Below are positions 7,341 through 15,167 of a stretch of 64,000 nt of DNA, piece by piece (the stretch's first letter is position 1; the number at the start of each line of letters is the position of its first letter). The stretch lies in NCBI RefSeq assembly GCF_002583555.1, contig NZ_BEGX01000155.1:377-64376 (forward strand), read 5' to 3'. Origin of the DNA: Pseudonocardia sp. N23 (GTDB taxonomy: Bacteria; Actinomycetota; Actinomycetes; Mycobacteriales; Pseudonocardiaceae). The notes below the pieces were generated by a model, which saw only the letters and a program-made list of their open reading frames with translations, ran no database searches and was not told the origin of the DNA. The position numbers were made by a program, and so were the translations under genes.

Positions 7341-7793
7341 AGCGGGTCGCCGACCTCGAGGGCTCGATCGAGTTCTACCGGTCGCTGTTCGGTGTGGAGC
7401 CGGCCAAGCGACGGCCGGGGGTACGCGAACTTCGCCGTCGCCGAGCCGCCGTTGAAGCTCGCCCTCATCGAGGGCCGGCCCGGCGAGCCGACGGCCATGG
7501 ACCACCGCGGCGTCGAGGTCGGGACCACGGAGGAGGTGCACGCCGCGACCGGCCGCCTGTCCGGCCTGGGGTTGATCACCCCGGTCGAGGGCGACACCAC
7601 GTGCTGCTATTCGCTGCAGGACAAGGTCTGGGTCCACGGTCCGGGACGTGAGCCGTGGGAGGTCTACACGGTGAAGTCCGACGCACCCGACGCGACCTCC
7701 ATGCACCCGGTCGGCGCGTCGCCGGACGCGTCGTGCAAGTGCGGGGCGCCCGCCGGGCTGCCCGAGAACCCGGCGGGAGCGTGCTGCGGCTGA
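7325..7793 (+). pseudogene. Frameshifted cadI/arsI-like dioxygenase gene
   Basis: The frame starts GTG with RVADLEGSIEFYRSLFGVEP, lacking the usual first few residues (V.LALNV). An extra G in a five-G run near 7420 then shifts it. The next frame continues GYANFAVAEPPLKLALIEG, HAATGRLSGLGLITPVEGDT, TCCYSLQDKVWVHGPG and the CGAPAGLPENPAGACCG tail. This is the full pattern of CadI/ArsI vicinal oxygen chelate proteins, including CC and the Cys-rich end. It is divergent from the arsR relic. Confidence 0.85.
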
Positions 7794-7815
7794 GTGGAGC
7801 TCGCGGCGGCGATGG

Positions 7816-8358
7816 TCATGTCTTCACGCGGAAGCGGAGCAACGTGACGGGCCCCGACTGCTTGTTCTCGAGCGGCTCCAGCTCGATCCGGCCGATGTCC
7901 GACGTCGAGAAGCGGACGCCGTCACCGAGCAGGATCGGCAGCACGTAGACCAGGACCTCGTCGACGAGCCCCTGCCGCAGGCACTGGCTCGCCACGTCGG
8001 CCCCGAGGATCTCCAGGTTCTTCCCGCCCGCGGCGGCGCGCGCCGTGGCGACAGCCTCCGCGAGGTCGCCGCTGAGGTACGTGACGCCCTCCTCCGGTTC
8101 GGCCGGCGGCCGATGGGTCAGGACGAACAGCGGCCCGCCGTCGTAGTCGGCGTGCTCGCCCGACATCTGCTTGCCGACCTCGTGGGTGACCCGGCCGGCG
8201 AGCATCGCGCCGGTGGCCGCCATGACCTCGGAGAACTCGTACTCCGTCGCGTAGGTCATGACCCAGTCCATCGCGTTGCCGGGACCGGCGATGAAGCCGT
8301 CCAACGACATCGACCTGTTCACGACGACCTTGCCCGTGCCGGCATCCATGTTGCTCAT
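7816..8358 (-). CDS. Dihydrofolate reductase (RibD C-terminal) family protein
   Basis: This 180-residue protein has KVVVNRSMSLDGFIAGPGNA near residues 10-29, AMLAGRVTHEV, GGPLFVLTHRPP and a C-terminal strand set. It matches the YyaP/YwjB-like RibD C-terminal dihydrofolate reductase family. It probably binds NADPH; actual substrates of these stand-alone members are mostly unknown. It is a single gene, complete, on the edge of the decayed ars cluster. Confidence 0.88.
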   Translation of the reverse strand: MSNMDAGTGKVVVNRSMSLDGFIAGPGNAMDWVMTYATEYEFSEVMAATGAMLAGRVTHEVGKQMSGEHADYDGGPLFVLTHRPPAEPEEGVTYLSGDLAEAVATARAAAGGKNLEILGADVASQCLRQGLVDEVLVYVLPILLGDGVRFSTSDIGRIELEPLENKQSGPVTLLRFRVKT

Positions 8359-8782
8359 ACCAACGAAGACCAGGCGGGGGTCAGGAACTCATCGGTGCCG
8401 GCGACAACCGATGGGTCGTGCCGCCGTCGCCGGCGTTCCGCGTGGTGCCCCAGAAGGTCGTCGCGTTCGGGGAGGGCACGTTCACGCACCGGCCGTCGGT
8501 CCGCGCGGTCCCCTCGATCGAGGGTCCTGTTCAGCGAGTTGAAGATCTTCTCCGTCGTGTTCGGGCCGGCTGCTCGCAGAGCGGCGGTCCGGCAGCCTGT
8601 GCGGAGGGGACGCCGCAGCCGCGGGGGGCGTCACGGCCGGAGACGGGACCAGCGGTGGGCGCCGGTGCTGGTCGAGGGGCAACTCCGTGGTCGCTCCGGT
8701 GGGCGTGAACGGTTCGCCCCTCGCGTCGGAATCGTCCCGGCGGGCGGAAGCTACCCGGAGCGGTCGCCTCCGGACGAACCGG
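8359..8782. other. Gene-poor stretch with a possible oxidase relic
   Basis: No convincing complete gene. On the plus strand around 8375-8500 one frame reads FRVVPQKVVAFGEGTFTHR. This resembles the C-terminal end of pyridoxamine 5'-phosphate oxidase-like proteins, but it has no matching N-terminal part and no stop in the family-typical place. It may be another relic in this decayed region; the rest looks non-coding. Confidence 0.25.
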
Positions 8783-9460
8783 TCAGGCGTGGGCGACCCC
8801 CGCGATCTGGGTGTTGAACGAGACGAACGGGCTGTGCAGCCGGTACGGCTGGATGTCGACGCGGCAGAACCCCGCGGCACGCAGCGGGACGGCCAGGTCC
8901 CGCTCGCAGGAGCAGCCTTCGAAGGTCCATGCCCATGGCCGGCGCAGTGCCCGCTGGAGTATGCGGGTGGGGGTGCCGGCAGGGGCGGCGATGTGTTCGA
9001 CGAACCGGTAGGTGCCTCCGGGCCGCAGGATGCGACGCACCTCGGCGAGCACGGCGGCCGGGTCGGCGACGGTGCACAGCACCAGCGAGGAGATCACGCA
9101 GTCGACACTCCGGTTCGGCAGCCCGGTGTGCTCGGCGACCCGTTCGCGCAGGTCCAGGTTCACGCCGTGGCGAGCGGCGGCGGCCCGCAGCCGCCGGTGC
9201 ATGGGGACGTTGGGTTCGACGGCGACGAGCGTCGAGCCCGGCGTCATCCACCGCAGGTTGGGGCCGATCCCGGAGCCGAGCTCGACGACGGTCGGGGGCA
9301 GGTCGGCGAAGACACGCCGCTTGTGTGCGCGCACGTTCCACTCGATGTACGGGCCCATCACACCGAAGAACGCGGCGTTGAAGGCCCCGCGCCCCTTGTG
9401 CACCGCGAAGCCGGTCGTCGAGGCCGGCGTCATTGCCAGGGCCGGTTCGTCGTCGATCAC
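8783..9460 (-). CDS. Class I SAM-dependent methyltransferase
   Basis: This 225-residue protein has SAM-binding motif I VVELGSGIGPN at about residues 58-68, VAVEPN at 79-84, SVDCVISSLVLCTVADP at about 118-134 and RRILRPGGTYRFVEH at 142-156. This is the layout of UbiE/COQ5-type methyltransferases of the phospholipid/thiol group. The GTG at 9460 has a strong gaggaga site 7 nt upstream, so I prefer it to a longer frame. The substrate is unknown; neighbours do not constrain it. Confidence 0.88.
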   Translation of the reverse strand: MIDDEPALAMTPASTTGFAVHKGRGAFNAAFFGVMGPYIEWNVRAHKRRVFADLPPTVVELGSGIGPNLRWMTPGSTLVAVEPNVPMHRRLRAAAARHGVNLDLRERVAEHTGLPNRSVDCVISSLVLCTVADPAAVLAEVRRILRPGGTYRFVEHIAAPAGTPTRILQRALRRPWAWTFEGCSCERDLAVPLRAAGFCRVDIQPYRLHSPFVSFNTQIAGVAHA

Positions 9461-9539
9461 AGGTGTCTCCTCGCTACTGGTCGGTAGCTCCACCCTGCGC
9501 CCGGCCGCGGTCCCCGTCAGGCGTGGAAACACCCCACCT

Positions 9540-10556
9540 TCAGACGACGTCGCGCCGCGCGCTGAACCAGGCGGCGATCTGCGCGCGGGAGCGGAACCCC
9601 AGGCGCAGGAGGATGCGTTCGACGTGCCCTTCGGCGGACCGTTCGTCGATGCCGAGGCGGGCGGCGATCTCGCGGTTGGTGCAGCCCTGGCTGAGCAGGC
9701 CGGCGACCTCGCGCTGGCGCGGCGTCAGCCCGTCGGCACTGCGCCGGGGGACGGACAGACCGAGGAACCGGCGGACGACGCGGACCAGACCGTCGCGGTC
9801 ACCGGCGTAGGGCAGGTGCGACCGGCCTGGCAGCACGACGAGCCCGGCTCCGTCGATGCCCGCGGCGAGGGCTTCGGCCTGCGCGACGGGTGCGGCGCGA
9901 TCGTCCGCGCGGTGCACGACGAGCGTCGGTGCCTGGACGTGGGGGAGCCGGTCGGTGACGTCGAGGTCGTAGCTGAGCGCGAGCAACGCCCGCGCGGTCG
10001 CGGCCGAGGAGCAGGCGCGCTGGTAGCGGGCGACGCCTGCGCGGGTGGGGCCGTCGGCGTCGGGGGCGAAGATGTCGGTCATCAGGTCGGAGCCGAGCCC
10101 CCAGTGCGACGCGACCAGTCCCAGGACGTGCGCCTGCACCGCGGGCGGGGACACCTCGGCACCGCGGGCCCAGCCGCCGTAGAGGACGAGACGCCGGACG
10201 GTGTCGGGGTGCGTCGCGGCCCACGCCACGGCGACGGGAGCACCCATGGAGCTGCCCATCAGGTCGAAGGGCCCGTCCAGCGTCGCGGTGACCGCGGCCA
10301 GCTGTTCGAGCTCGAACTCCAGCGACGGTGGACGGTCGGTGGCCGGGGACAGCCCGCAGCCGGCGCGGTCGTAGCGCACCAACCGGCACCCCTGCGCGAG
10401 CGACTCGTAGAGCGCGCGCTCGGCGGGCAGCTCCCAGCCCAGCTGCAGGTGCGTGAGCCAGCCCGACACGTAGACCAACGGCCGCCCGGTGCCGACGGAC
10501 GCGTACGACACGCCGGTGCCGTCGCCGGTCTGCACGAGCCCGAGCCGCTGCTCCAC
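9540..10556 (-). CDS. Alpha/beta hydrolase fused to a LuxR-type helix-turn-helix
   Basis: Residues about 18-265 form an alpha/beta hydrolase with nucleophile elbow GSSMG (Ser about 103), a candidate acid in HRADD near 218 and a candidate His in GRSHLP near 247. Residues 276-333 are a LuxR/GerE helix-turn-helix (GLTPRQREVAGLLSQGCTNR, then EIAARLGIDERSAEGHVERI). The hydrolase part probably senses or hydrolyses a small ester or lactone-like ligand for the DNA-binding part. Start GTG at 10556 is chosen on domain fit; the open frame extends to 10652. An LLM oxidoreductase gene lies directly upstream on the same strand. Confidence 0.88.
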   Translation of the reverse strand: MEQRLGLVQTGDGTGVSYASVGTGRPLVYVSGWLTHLQLGWELPAERALYESLAQGCRLVRYDRAGCGLSPATDRPPSLEFELEQLAAVTATLDGPFDLMGSSMGAPVAVAWAATHPDTVRRLVLYGGWARGAEVSPPAVQAHVLGLVASHWGLGSDLMTDIFAPDADGPTRAGVARYQRACSSAATARALLALSYDLDVTDRLPHVQAPTLVVHRADDRAAPVAQAEALAAGIDGAGLVVLPGRSHLPYAGDRDGLVRVVRRFLGLSVPRRSADGLTPRQREVAGLLSQGCTNREIAARLGIDERSAEGHVERILLRLGFRSRAQIAAWFSARRDVV

Positions 10557-10652
10557 CCCGTGATTGTCACCGCCCCGCGCGCCGAGCTCGACGTGAGCGT
10601 GGTCCGGGCCATGATCGAACCAGTCCCACGTCGAGCTCGGCGGATGCAGCAC

Positions 10653-11642
10653 TCAGGCGTTGACCTTCGGGAGGATCTCCTCCTGCAGACGCTTGAGGTC
10701 GTCCATCGTCTTCGCCACCGGCACGTCGGCGAACGGCGGCCAGATGAACGGCATGGTCAGCCCGGCCTCGTTGTAGGCCTTGAGGCGGTCGGTGATCTGG
10801 CCGGCGGTGCCCACCATCAGGTTGGTGACACGGCCCTGGTCGGACTGGTCGACCTCCTGGTCGGTGATGACCGTCCAGAGCATGCTGCAGACCTCGAGGT
10901 CGTCGACCGAACGCTTGGTGTCGAGCTCGTCGAGCTCGCGCTGGATGGCGCTGCGCCAGTTCTTGATGTCCTCGGGCGAGTCCTGGATGCCGATCCAGCC
11001 CGACAGGTTGTACTTCGCGATACGGGCCGCCGAGCGCTTCGGGTCCTTCAGGCCGGAGAAGAAGATCGGCGGGTGCGGCTTCTGCACCGGCTTGGCGCCG
11101 AAGCCGCAGGGCTCGAAGTCGGCGAACTCGCCGTGGTACTCGAAGATGTCGTTGGTCCAGACACCCTGCATGACCTCGATCGTCTCGCGGACGTGCTTGT
11201 GGCGCTTCGGGAAGATGTGCGCCGCGCTCGCGGCCGCGAACTCCTCGGGCATCCAGCCGGAGCCGACGCCGACGTTGAGCCGGCCGTTGCAGAGGTGGTC
11301 GATCGTCGCCAGCTCTGCGGCAAGGACGCCGGGGGCGCGGAACGGGGTGTCGATGATGCTCATGCCGATCCGGACCTTGGTGGTCTTCGCGGCGAGCCAG
11401 GGGATCAGCGGGAAGCCCTGGAGGAACGTGCCGCGCGCGGCGACCGGGAGCTGGTTGGGCAGGCCCTCCATCATGCCGAACGGGTAGGTGAGCTCCCCGC
11501 GGTCCGAGGACTCGGGGACGACGATGCGGTCGAGCGTCCAGACGGAGTCGAGGTCGAGGTCCTCGGCGAGGGCGGTGAGGTCCTCGAGTTCCTTGACGGT
11601 GACCTCGGTGCGGAAGTTCGGCAGGTACAGAGCGAGCTTCAT
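10653..11642 (-). CDS. LLM class F420-dependent oxidoreductase
   Basis: This 329-residue TIM-barrel luciferase-like protein starts MKLALYLPNFRTEVTVKELE. It has the family's RIGMSIIDTPFRAPGVLAAE and VGVGSGWMPEEFAAASA (the GxGSGW loop), followed by a dehydrogenase-type C-terminus. The ATG at 11642 has a perfect aaggagg. It probably uses F420 (common in actinobacteria) or FMN to oxidise an unknown substrate. It precedes the hydrolase-LuxR gene on the same strand and may be cotranscribed with it. Confidence 0.88.
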   Translation of the reverse strand: MKLALYLPNFRTEVTVKELEDLTALAEDLDLDSVWTLDRIVVPESSDRGELTYPFGMMEGLPNQLPVAARGTFLQGFPLIPWLAAKTTKVRIGMSIIDTPFRAPGVLAAELATIDHLCNGRLNVGVGSGWMPEEFAAASAAHIFPKRHKHVRETIEVMQGVWTNDIFEYHGEFADFEPCGFGAKPVQKPHPPIFFSGLKDPKRSAARIAKYNLSGWIGIQDSPEDIKNWRSAIQRELDELDTKRSVDDLEVCSMLWTVITDQEVDQSDQGRVTNLMVGTAGQITDRLKAYNEAGLTMPFIWPPFADVPVAKTMDDLKRLQEEILPKVNA

Positions 11643-11971
11643 GGGAGAACGGCCTCCTTGCCGTGCACAACGGTTCGCGGCTGCCACGCCGAGGTCGACC
11701 GGCGCGCAGCCGTGCCTGGTGACCTGGGCCACAGGGTTTCGAAGTCTAGCCCCGAACGGCGCCTCGTCGGGGGAACGAGCCTGGGCGAACGGATCTCCGC
11801 CGACGCCGTGATCATGCTCGTGAGCTGCGAAGATGCGGGACGTGTCCCGTGAAGGCGGGGATACCGACCTGCCCGATCCGGTAGGGCGATGTCGATCGTG
11901 CGGGTGATCGCCGCGGGTGTCCGGAAGGCCCGTCGGTGTGCCGGCGGGGGAGCTTCCCGGGGCTGGCGGCG
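11643..11971. other. Intergenic stretch without a recognisable gene
   Basis: I see no frame with protein-like composition here on either strand. It must hold the promoter of the LLM oxidoreductase gene, whose ribosome binding site is at about 11650. Nothing else stands out. Confidence 0.5.
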
Positions 11972-12166
11972 TCAGCGGCGGTCGCGCACCGCGCAGTACT
12001 GCCAGCGGCCGTGTACGAGCGGCCTGCCCTCGACGAGCCGGTAGACCGCGCGCCAACGGTCGTCCTCGTCCGCCAGGTACAGGCTGGGCAGGGGTCGTGT
12101 CAGGTGCGTGTACTCGTGGTCGAGCCCGTCCGCCGGACCGTTGACGAAGTGCACGGGCAACGACAT
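11972..12166 (-). CDS. Small hypothetical protein (64 aa)
   Basis: The ATG at 12166 opens MSLPVHFVNGPADGLDHEYT, with LPSLYLADEDDRWRAVYRLV and a final GRWQYCAVRDRR. The sequence alternates hydrophobic and charged residues like a small compact beta-rich protein and differs from the GC-driven Arg/Pro frames around it. A GTG at 12184 is an alternative start. No function is assigned; the short length keeps confidence moderate. Confidence 0.55.
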   Translation of the reverse strand: MSLPVHFVNGPADGLDHEYTHLTRPLPSLYLADEDDRWRAVYRLVEGRPLVHGRWQYCAVRDRR

Positions 12167-12395
12167 TCCGTCAGGGTGCAACACCCCCGGCGGTCGCCGC
12201 CAGCCCCTGTGATCCTCTGATCGGGAACTGGTGCGTCATCTTCCGTCCATGTAGACGTCATCGTTCGTTCGTCGGGCAGGCGGCGTGCCCGGTCAGCCCG
12301 GCGGGTCGGGGACCGTGTCGGCCGTCGCGGCGGCCTCCCGCAGCCGGACCGCGTCGGGCCGAGCAGAGGACGGCCGTGGCCGAAGCAGACCGTGG

Positions 12396-13148
12396 TCAGG
12401 CGGCCCGGTGCAGGTGCCGGGCCAGGAACCGGGTCGCGCTGTCGGCCTCGAACCGCGGCAGCTCCTTGTGCCGGCCGGCGTTGACGTGCAACGACTTCTC
12501 CGTCGACGCGAAGGCGTCGAACAGTGCGAGACCGGCCTCCCGGGGGATGTGCTCGTCGTCCCACTGCAGGTCGAACTCGATCGGCACGGTGATCCGCCGG
12601 GCAAAGTGGGCGACCGTCTCCGGCCAGAACTGTCCGAGGACGGCCGCGGTGATCCGCGGCTCGGTCGCCACCAGCGGGATGCCGATGGCGGTGCCCATGT
12701 TCAGACCGGAATAGCCGACGGGTCCGTCGGCGCCGATCCCGGGCAGCTGCTGCAGCGCGTCGAGGACGGCCCGCCACTCGGGAACGGCGCGGGCGGCGAT
12801 GTCGGCGTTGTAGGGGCCGACGAGCGGCCCGACGGGCTCACCCGCCGCCATCGCCGCCTGCATGGCGGCGACCTCGCGGTCGTCGGTCGCGGTGCGCGGG
12901 CGGTCACCGTGGCCGGGGGCGTCGAGGGTGACGACGGTGAACCCGCCGACCTTCACGAGCAGGTCCGCGCGCCCCGACATCGCGGGTGCGCGCTTGTGGG
13001 TGCCGCCGCCGTGGCCCAGCAGGACCAGCGGGGCGCGGCCGGGGCCGTCGGGCCCGGACCAGAGGACGCCCGGGATGTCGCCCAGGACGAAGTCGCGGGA
13101 GAGGACGCCGTCCGACGTCGTGTCCGCGGTGAACTCGAGAGTGTGCAT
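12396..13148 (-). CDS. Alpha/beta hydrolase (dienelactone hydrolase-like)
   Basis: This 250-residue protein has the oxyanion-loop type motif LLGHGGGTHKR near residue 43, TLDAPGHGDRP, a nucleophile region GPVGYSGLNMGT, and an acid/His region near IEFDLQWDDEHIPRE and NAGRHKELPRFE. The elbow GYSGL is not a strict GxSxG, as in some acyl-peptidase or dienelactone-like hydrolases. It is cytosolic with no signal peptide. It stands alone; the substrate is unknown. Confidence 0.82.
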   Translation of the reverse strand: MHTLEFTADTTSDGVLSRDFVLGDIPGVLWSGPDGPGRAPLVLLGHGGGTHKRAPAMSGRADLLVKVGGFTVVTLDAPGHGDRPRTATDDREVAAMQAAMAAGEPVGPLVGPYNADIAARAVPEWRAVLDALQQLPGIGADGPVGYSGLNMGTAIGIPLVATEPRITAAVLGQFWPETVAHFARRITVPIEFDLQWDDEHIPREAGLALFDAFASTEKSLHVNAGRHKELPRFEADSATRFLARHLHRAA

Positions 13149-13326
13149 GGCGGTGCCTTTCGGGAAGCCGTGTCGGCGCTCCCGGCGACGCCCTGCGTCA
13201 ACCGCCCCGTGACGACGAGGGGGAGCACCCGGTTCGGTACTGGTTCACGGGTCTCACCCCCTCGGGACGGGTCACGGACGGCGGCACCGTATCCGGGTGC
13301 GCATCGTCGCCGCCACGGCATTTCCG

Positions 13327-13784
13327 TCAGGCCGTACGTTCCGCGCCGAGCTCGACCTGGGACCGGATCCTGGCGGTGTCGCTTCGAGGCGTCGTCAGGC
13401 GGGGGACGACGCGGTAGTGCGTCGTGAGCCGGTGGCCGTCGACGACGTGGAACGCCAGCGCGGGCACCACGTCGGGGTCGAGCACCGGACCGCCCTCCCA
13501 GGGCAGCCGCAGGCCCGAGACGACCCCCGGCGCGACGAGTGGTTGCCGGGCAGCACCAGCAGCGGCGCGCGGCCGGCGAACAGGTCGCGGAACTCGTGGT
13601 ACTCGGTGTCGGTGCCGTGGTCGGTGCCGTGGTCGGTGCCGTGGTCGGTGAGGTCGCCGGTGACCAGCAGCCCGTCGACCAGGCCGGGGAGCCGGTCCAG
13701 CTAGGACAGGACGCGGGCGGCGCGGTCGTGGGCGCGGTCGCCGCCGTCGAGGTGCAGGTCGCTCAGGTGGACGAGGACGGTCAC
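13327..13784 (-). pseudogene. Broken metallophosphoesterase (cyclic-nucleotide phosphodiesterase-like) gene
   Basis: The GTG at 13784 begins VTVLVHLSDLHLDGGDRAHD, the D-x-H metal motif of calcineurin-like phosphoesterases, but an in-frame TAG stops it at 13701-13703. The frame resumes with GLVDGLLVTGDLTDHG (the GD motif) and LLVLPGNHS (the GNH motif). It then shifts: the other frame gives APGVVSGLRLPWEGGPVLD and ALAFHVVDGHRLTTHYRVV, the usual C-terminal part. Nonsense, frameshift and loss of the middle make it inactive. Convergent with nothing; next to a MmcQ gene. Confidence 0.82.
13611..13646. repeat. Three tandem 12-bp repeats
   Basis: Three exact copies of ggtgccgtggtc lie head to tail inside the metallophosphoesterase pseudogene. 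On the minus strand they read as repeated Asp-His-Gly-Thr after the GD motif. Being in multiples of three they keep the frame and look like slippage during decay. Confidence 0.85.
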
Positions 13785-13852
13785 CGATCCAGTGCAGCGC
13801 ACCGCGCCGACGCGGGGTCCGGAATGTCGGGCCTGCCAGGAATACTGAGGGG

Positions 13853-14203
13853 GTGAGCGACGAGCACGACGTCCGCCGGCTGGCGCTGTCGCTCGAGGGC
13901 GTCCAGGAGAACCCGAGCGACGGGTTCGACTTCCGTGTCGACGGCAAGGGCTTCGTCTGGTCCTATCCGGAGCGGGAGCCGGGGAAGCGGCGGGTGATCC
14001 GCACCGACATCGCCGTGCTCTACGTCGGCGACGAGGCCGAGAAGCAGGCCCTCCTGCTCGGCGAGCCCGAGCTGTTCTTCAGTACACCGGGCTACGACGG
14101 GTTCCCGCTGGTCATGGTGCGTCTCGACCTGGTCGACGAGGCCCGCCTGGCCGAGCTCGTCGTCGACGCCTGGGACATGCGCCGCGACCCCGCCGCGCGC
14201 TGA
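13853..14203 (+). CDS. MmcQ/YjbR family protein
   Basis: This 116-residue protein starts with GTG after gaggggg. It shows the MmcQ/YjbR fold pattern: DVRRLALSLEGVQENPSDGF, DFRVDGKGFVWSYP, then IAVLYVGDEAEKQALL and a C-terminal ELVVDAWDMRRDP. The family is described as DNA-binding-like but its role is poorly known. Single gene. Confidence 0.88.
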   Translation: MSDEHDVRRLALSLEGVQENPSDGFDFRVDGKGFVWSYPEREPGKRRVIRTDIAVLYVGDEAEKQALLLGEPELFFSTPGYDGFPLVMVRLDLVDEARLAELVVDAWDMRRDPAAR

Positions 14204-14319
14204 CCGGCTGGCCGCACCCCGGGGGTCCGCTCGATCCACATCCTGGCGGCAGACCGGCACAGTTCTTCTCAGTGGAGCAACGACACAAACCGAGAAGGAG
14301 CCCCCTGGCACGACAGACC

Positions 14320-14360
14320 ACGATGCGCGTTCGGGCATGGGCCGCCCGGACGCGCATCGT
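14320..14360. repeat. Strong isolated hairpin
   Basis: ACGATGCGCGT at 14320-14330 and its exact inverse at 14350-14360 form an 11-bp stem, and an inner cgggc/gcccg pair extends it. No T-run follows on either strand. The surrounding gap 14204-14486 holds no recognised gene; a plus frame near 14375 reading AYPELTWQGLFRAWRDGS is unexplained. It may be a terminator for the MmcQ or GNAT gene or a mobile repeat. Confidence 0.6.
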
Positions 14361-14486
14361 CGTGTCCGGAGGCCCATGCGTACCCGGAGTTGACGTGGCA
14401 GGGCCTGTTCCGTGCGTGGCGCGACGGATCCGTCGCTGTCGGCACCGGATCAGGCTCTCGGCGGGTCAGGATCGCCGAGGTCCGGC

Positions 14487-15095
14487 TCACTGAACCGGAG
14501 CGGGTGAGGGCGCGCCGGCGGTCGACGCGGGAGGCGTTGCGCACCGTGCCTCCGGGTCGGACGGCAGCCGCGAGTACATGACCATGTCGCGACGCTCCGC
14601 GCCGATCGTCTCCCAGGCCCGCAGCAGGCCCTCCCACCGGAACCCGGCGCCGGTCGCGACCCGCTGCGACGCGACGTTGTGCGGCTCGACGTACAGCTCC
14701 AGCCGCTCGACGCCGGCGACCTCGAACGCCCACGGCACCAGCCTGCGCAGCGCCCGCCCCGCGAGACCCCGGCCGCGGTGCGCGGCCGGCACCCAGTAGC
14801 CCACGCGCGCCCGCCCGGCCCCGACACCGCTGAACCAGAGCCCGACCTGGCCCAGCGGCTCGTCGGTCACCGCGTCGGCGATGGCGAAGGGGAACCCGGC
14901 GCGGTCGGCGACCCGCGCCTGCTGCATCCGGATCCAGGTACGGGCCCGGTACTCGTCGGCGCACTGTGGGACCGTCGTGACCCGGGTGATCGCCCCGTCG
15001 CGCGCGGCCTCCAGGACCAGCGGGAGGTCGTCACCGCGGAACGCACGCAGGACACAGCCGTCGGCGTCGAGCCGCGGCACGTCCCGGAGATCCAC
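14487..15095 (-). CDS. GNAT family N-acetyltransferase (RimJ/RimL type)
   Basis: This protein of about 202 residues has the acetyl-CoA-binding loop pattern VGYWVPAAHRGRGLAGRALR (the RxxGxG/A core), upstream strands LGQVGLWF and a downstream LELYVEPHNVASQRVATGAG motif typical of RimJ/RimL-like acetyltransferases. The GTG at 15095 (VDLRDVPRLDADG) is preferred; a TTG at 15116 is possible. The last 20 residues are low-complexity. It probably acetylates a ribosomal protein, peptide or small amine. Confidence 0.85.
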   Translation of the reverse strand: MDLRDVPRLDADGCVLRAFRGDDLPLVLEAARDGAITRVTTVPQCADEYRARTWIRMQQARVADRAGFPFAIADAVTDEPLGQVGLWFSGVGAGRARVGYWVPAAHRGRGLAGRALRRLVPWAFEVAGVERLELYVEPHNVASQRVATGAGFRWEGLLRAWETIGAERRDMVMYSRLPSDPEARCATPPASTAGAPSPAPVQ

Positions 15096-15167
15096 AATCG
15101 GACATTCTATGACCAACCAGACGACTGTTTCGACGACCGTTCGGCCCCTGACCGGCGCAGACGCCGA

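Noticed and set aside
7321..7793. Programmed frameshifting in the cadI-like gene
   Set aside because: No slippery site with a downstream pseudoknot is obvious, and the neighbouring arsR and channel genes are broken too, which points to decay.
13611..13646. A small CRISPR-like repeat array
   Set aside because: The 12-bp copies are directly adjacent without spacers and lie in a decayed gene; this is a simple tandem repeat.
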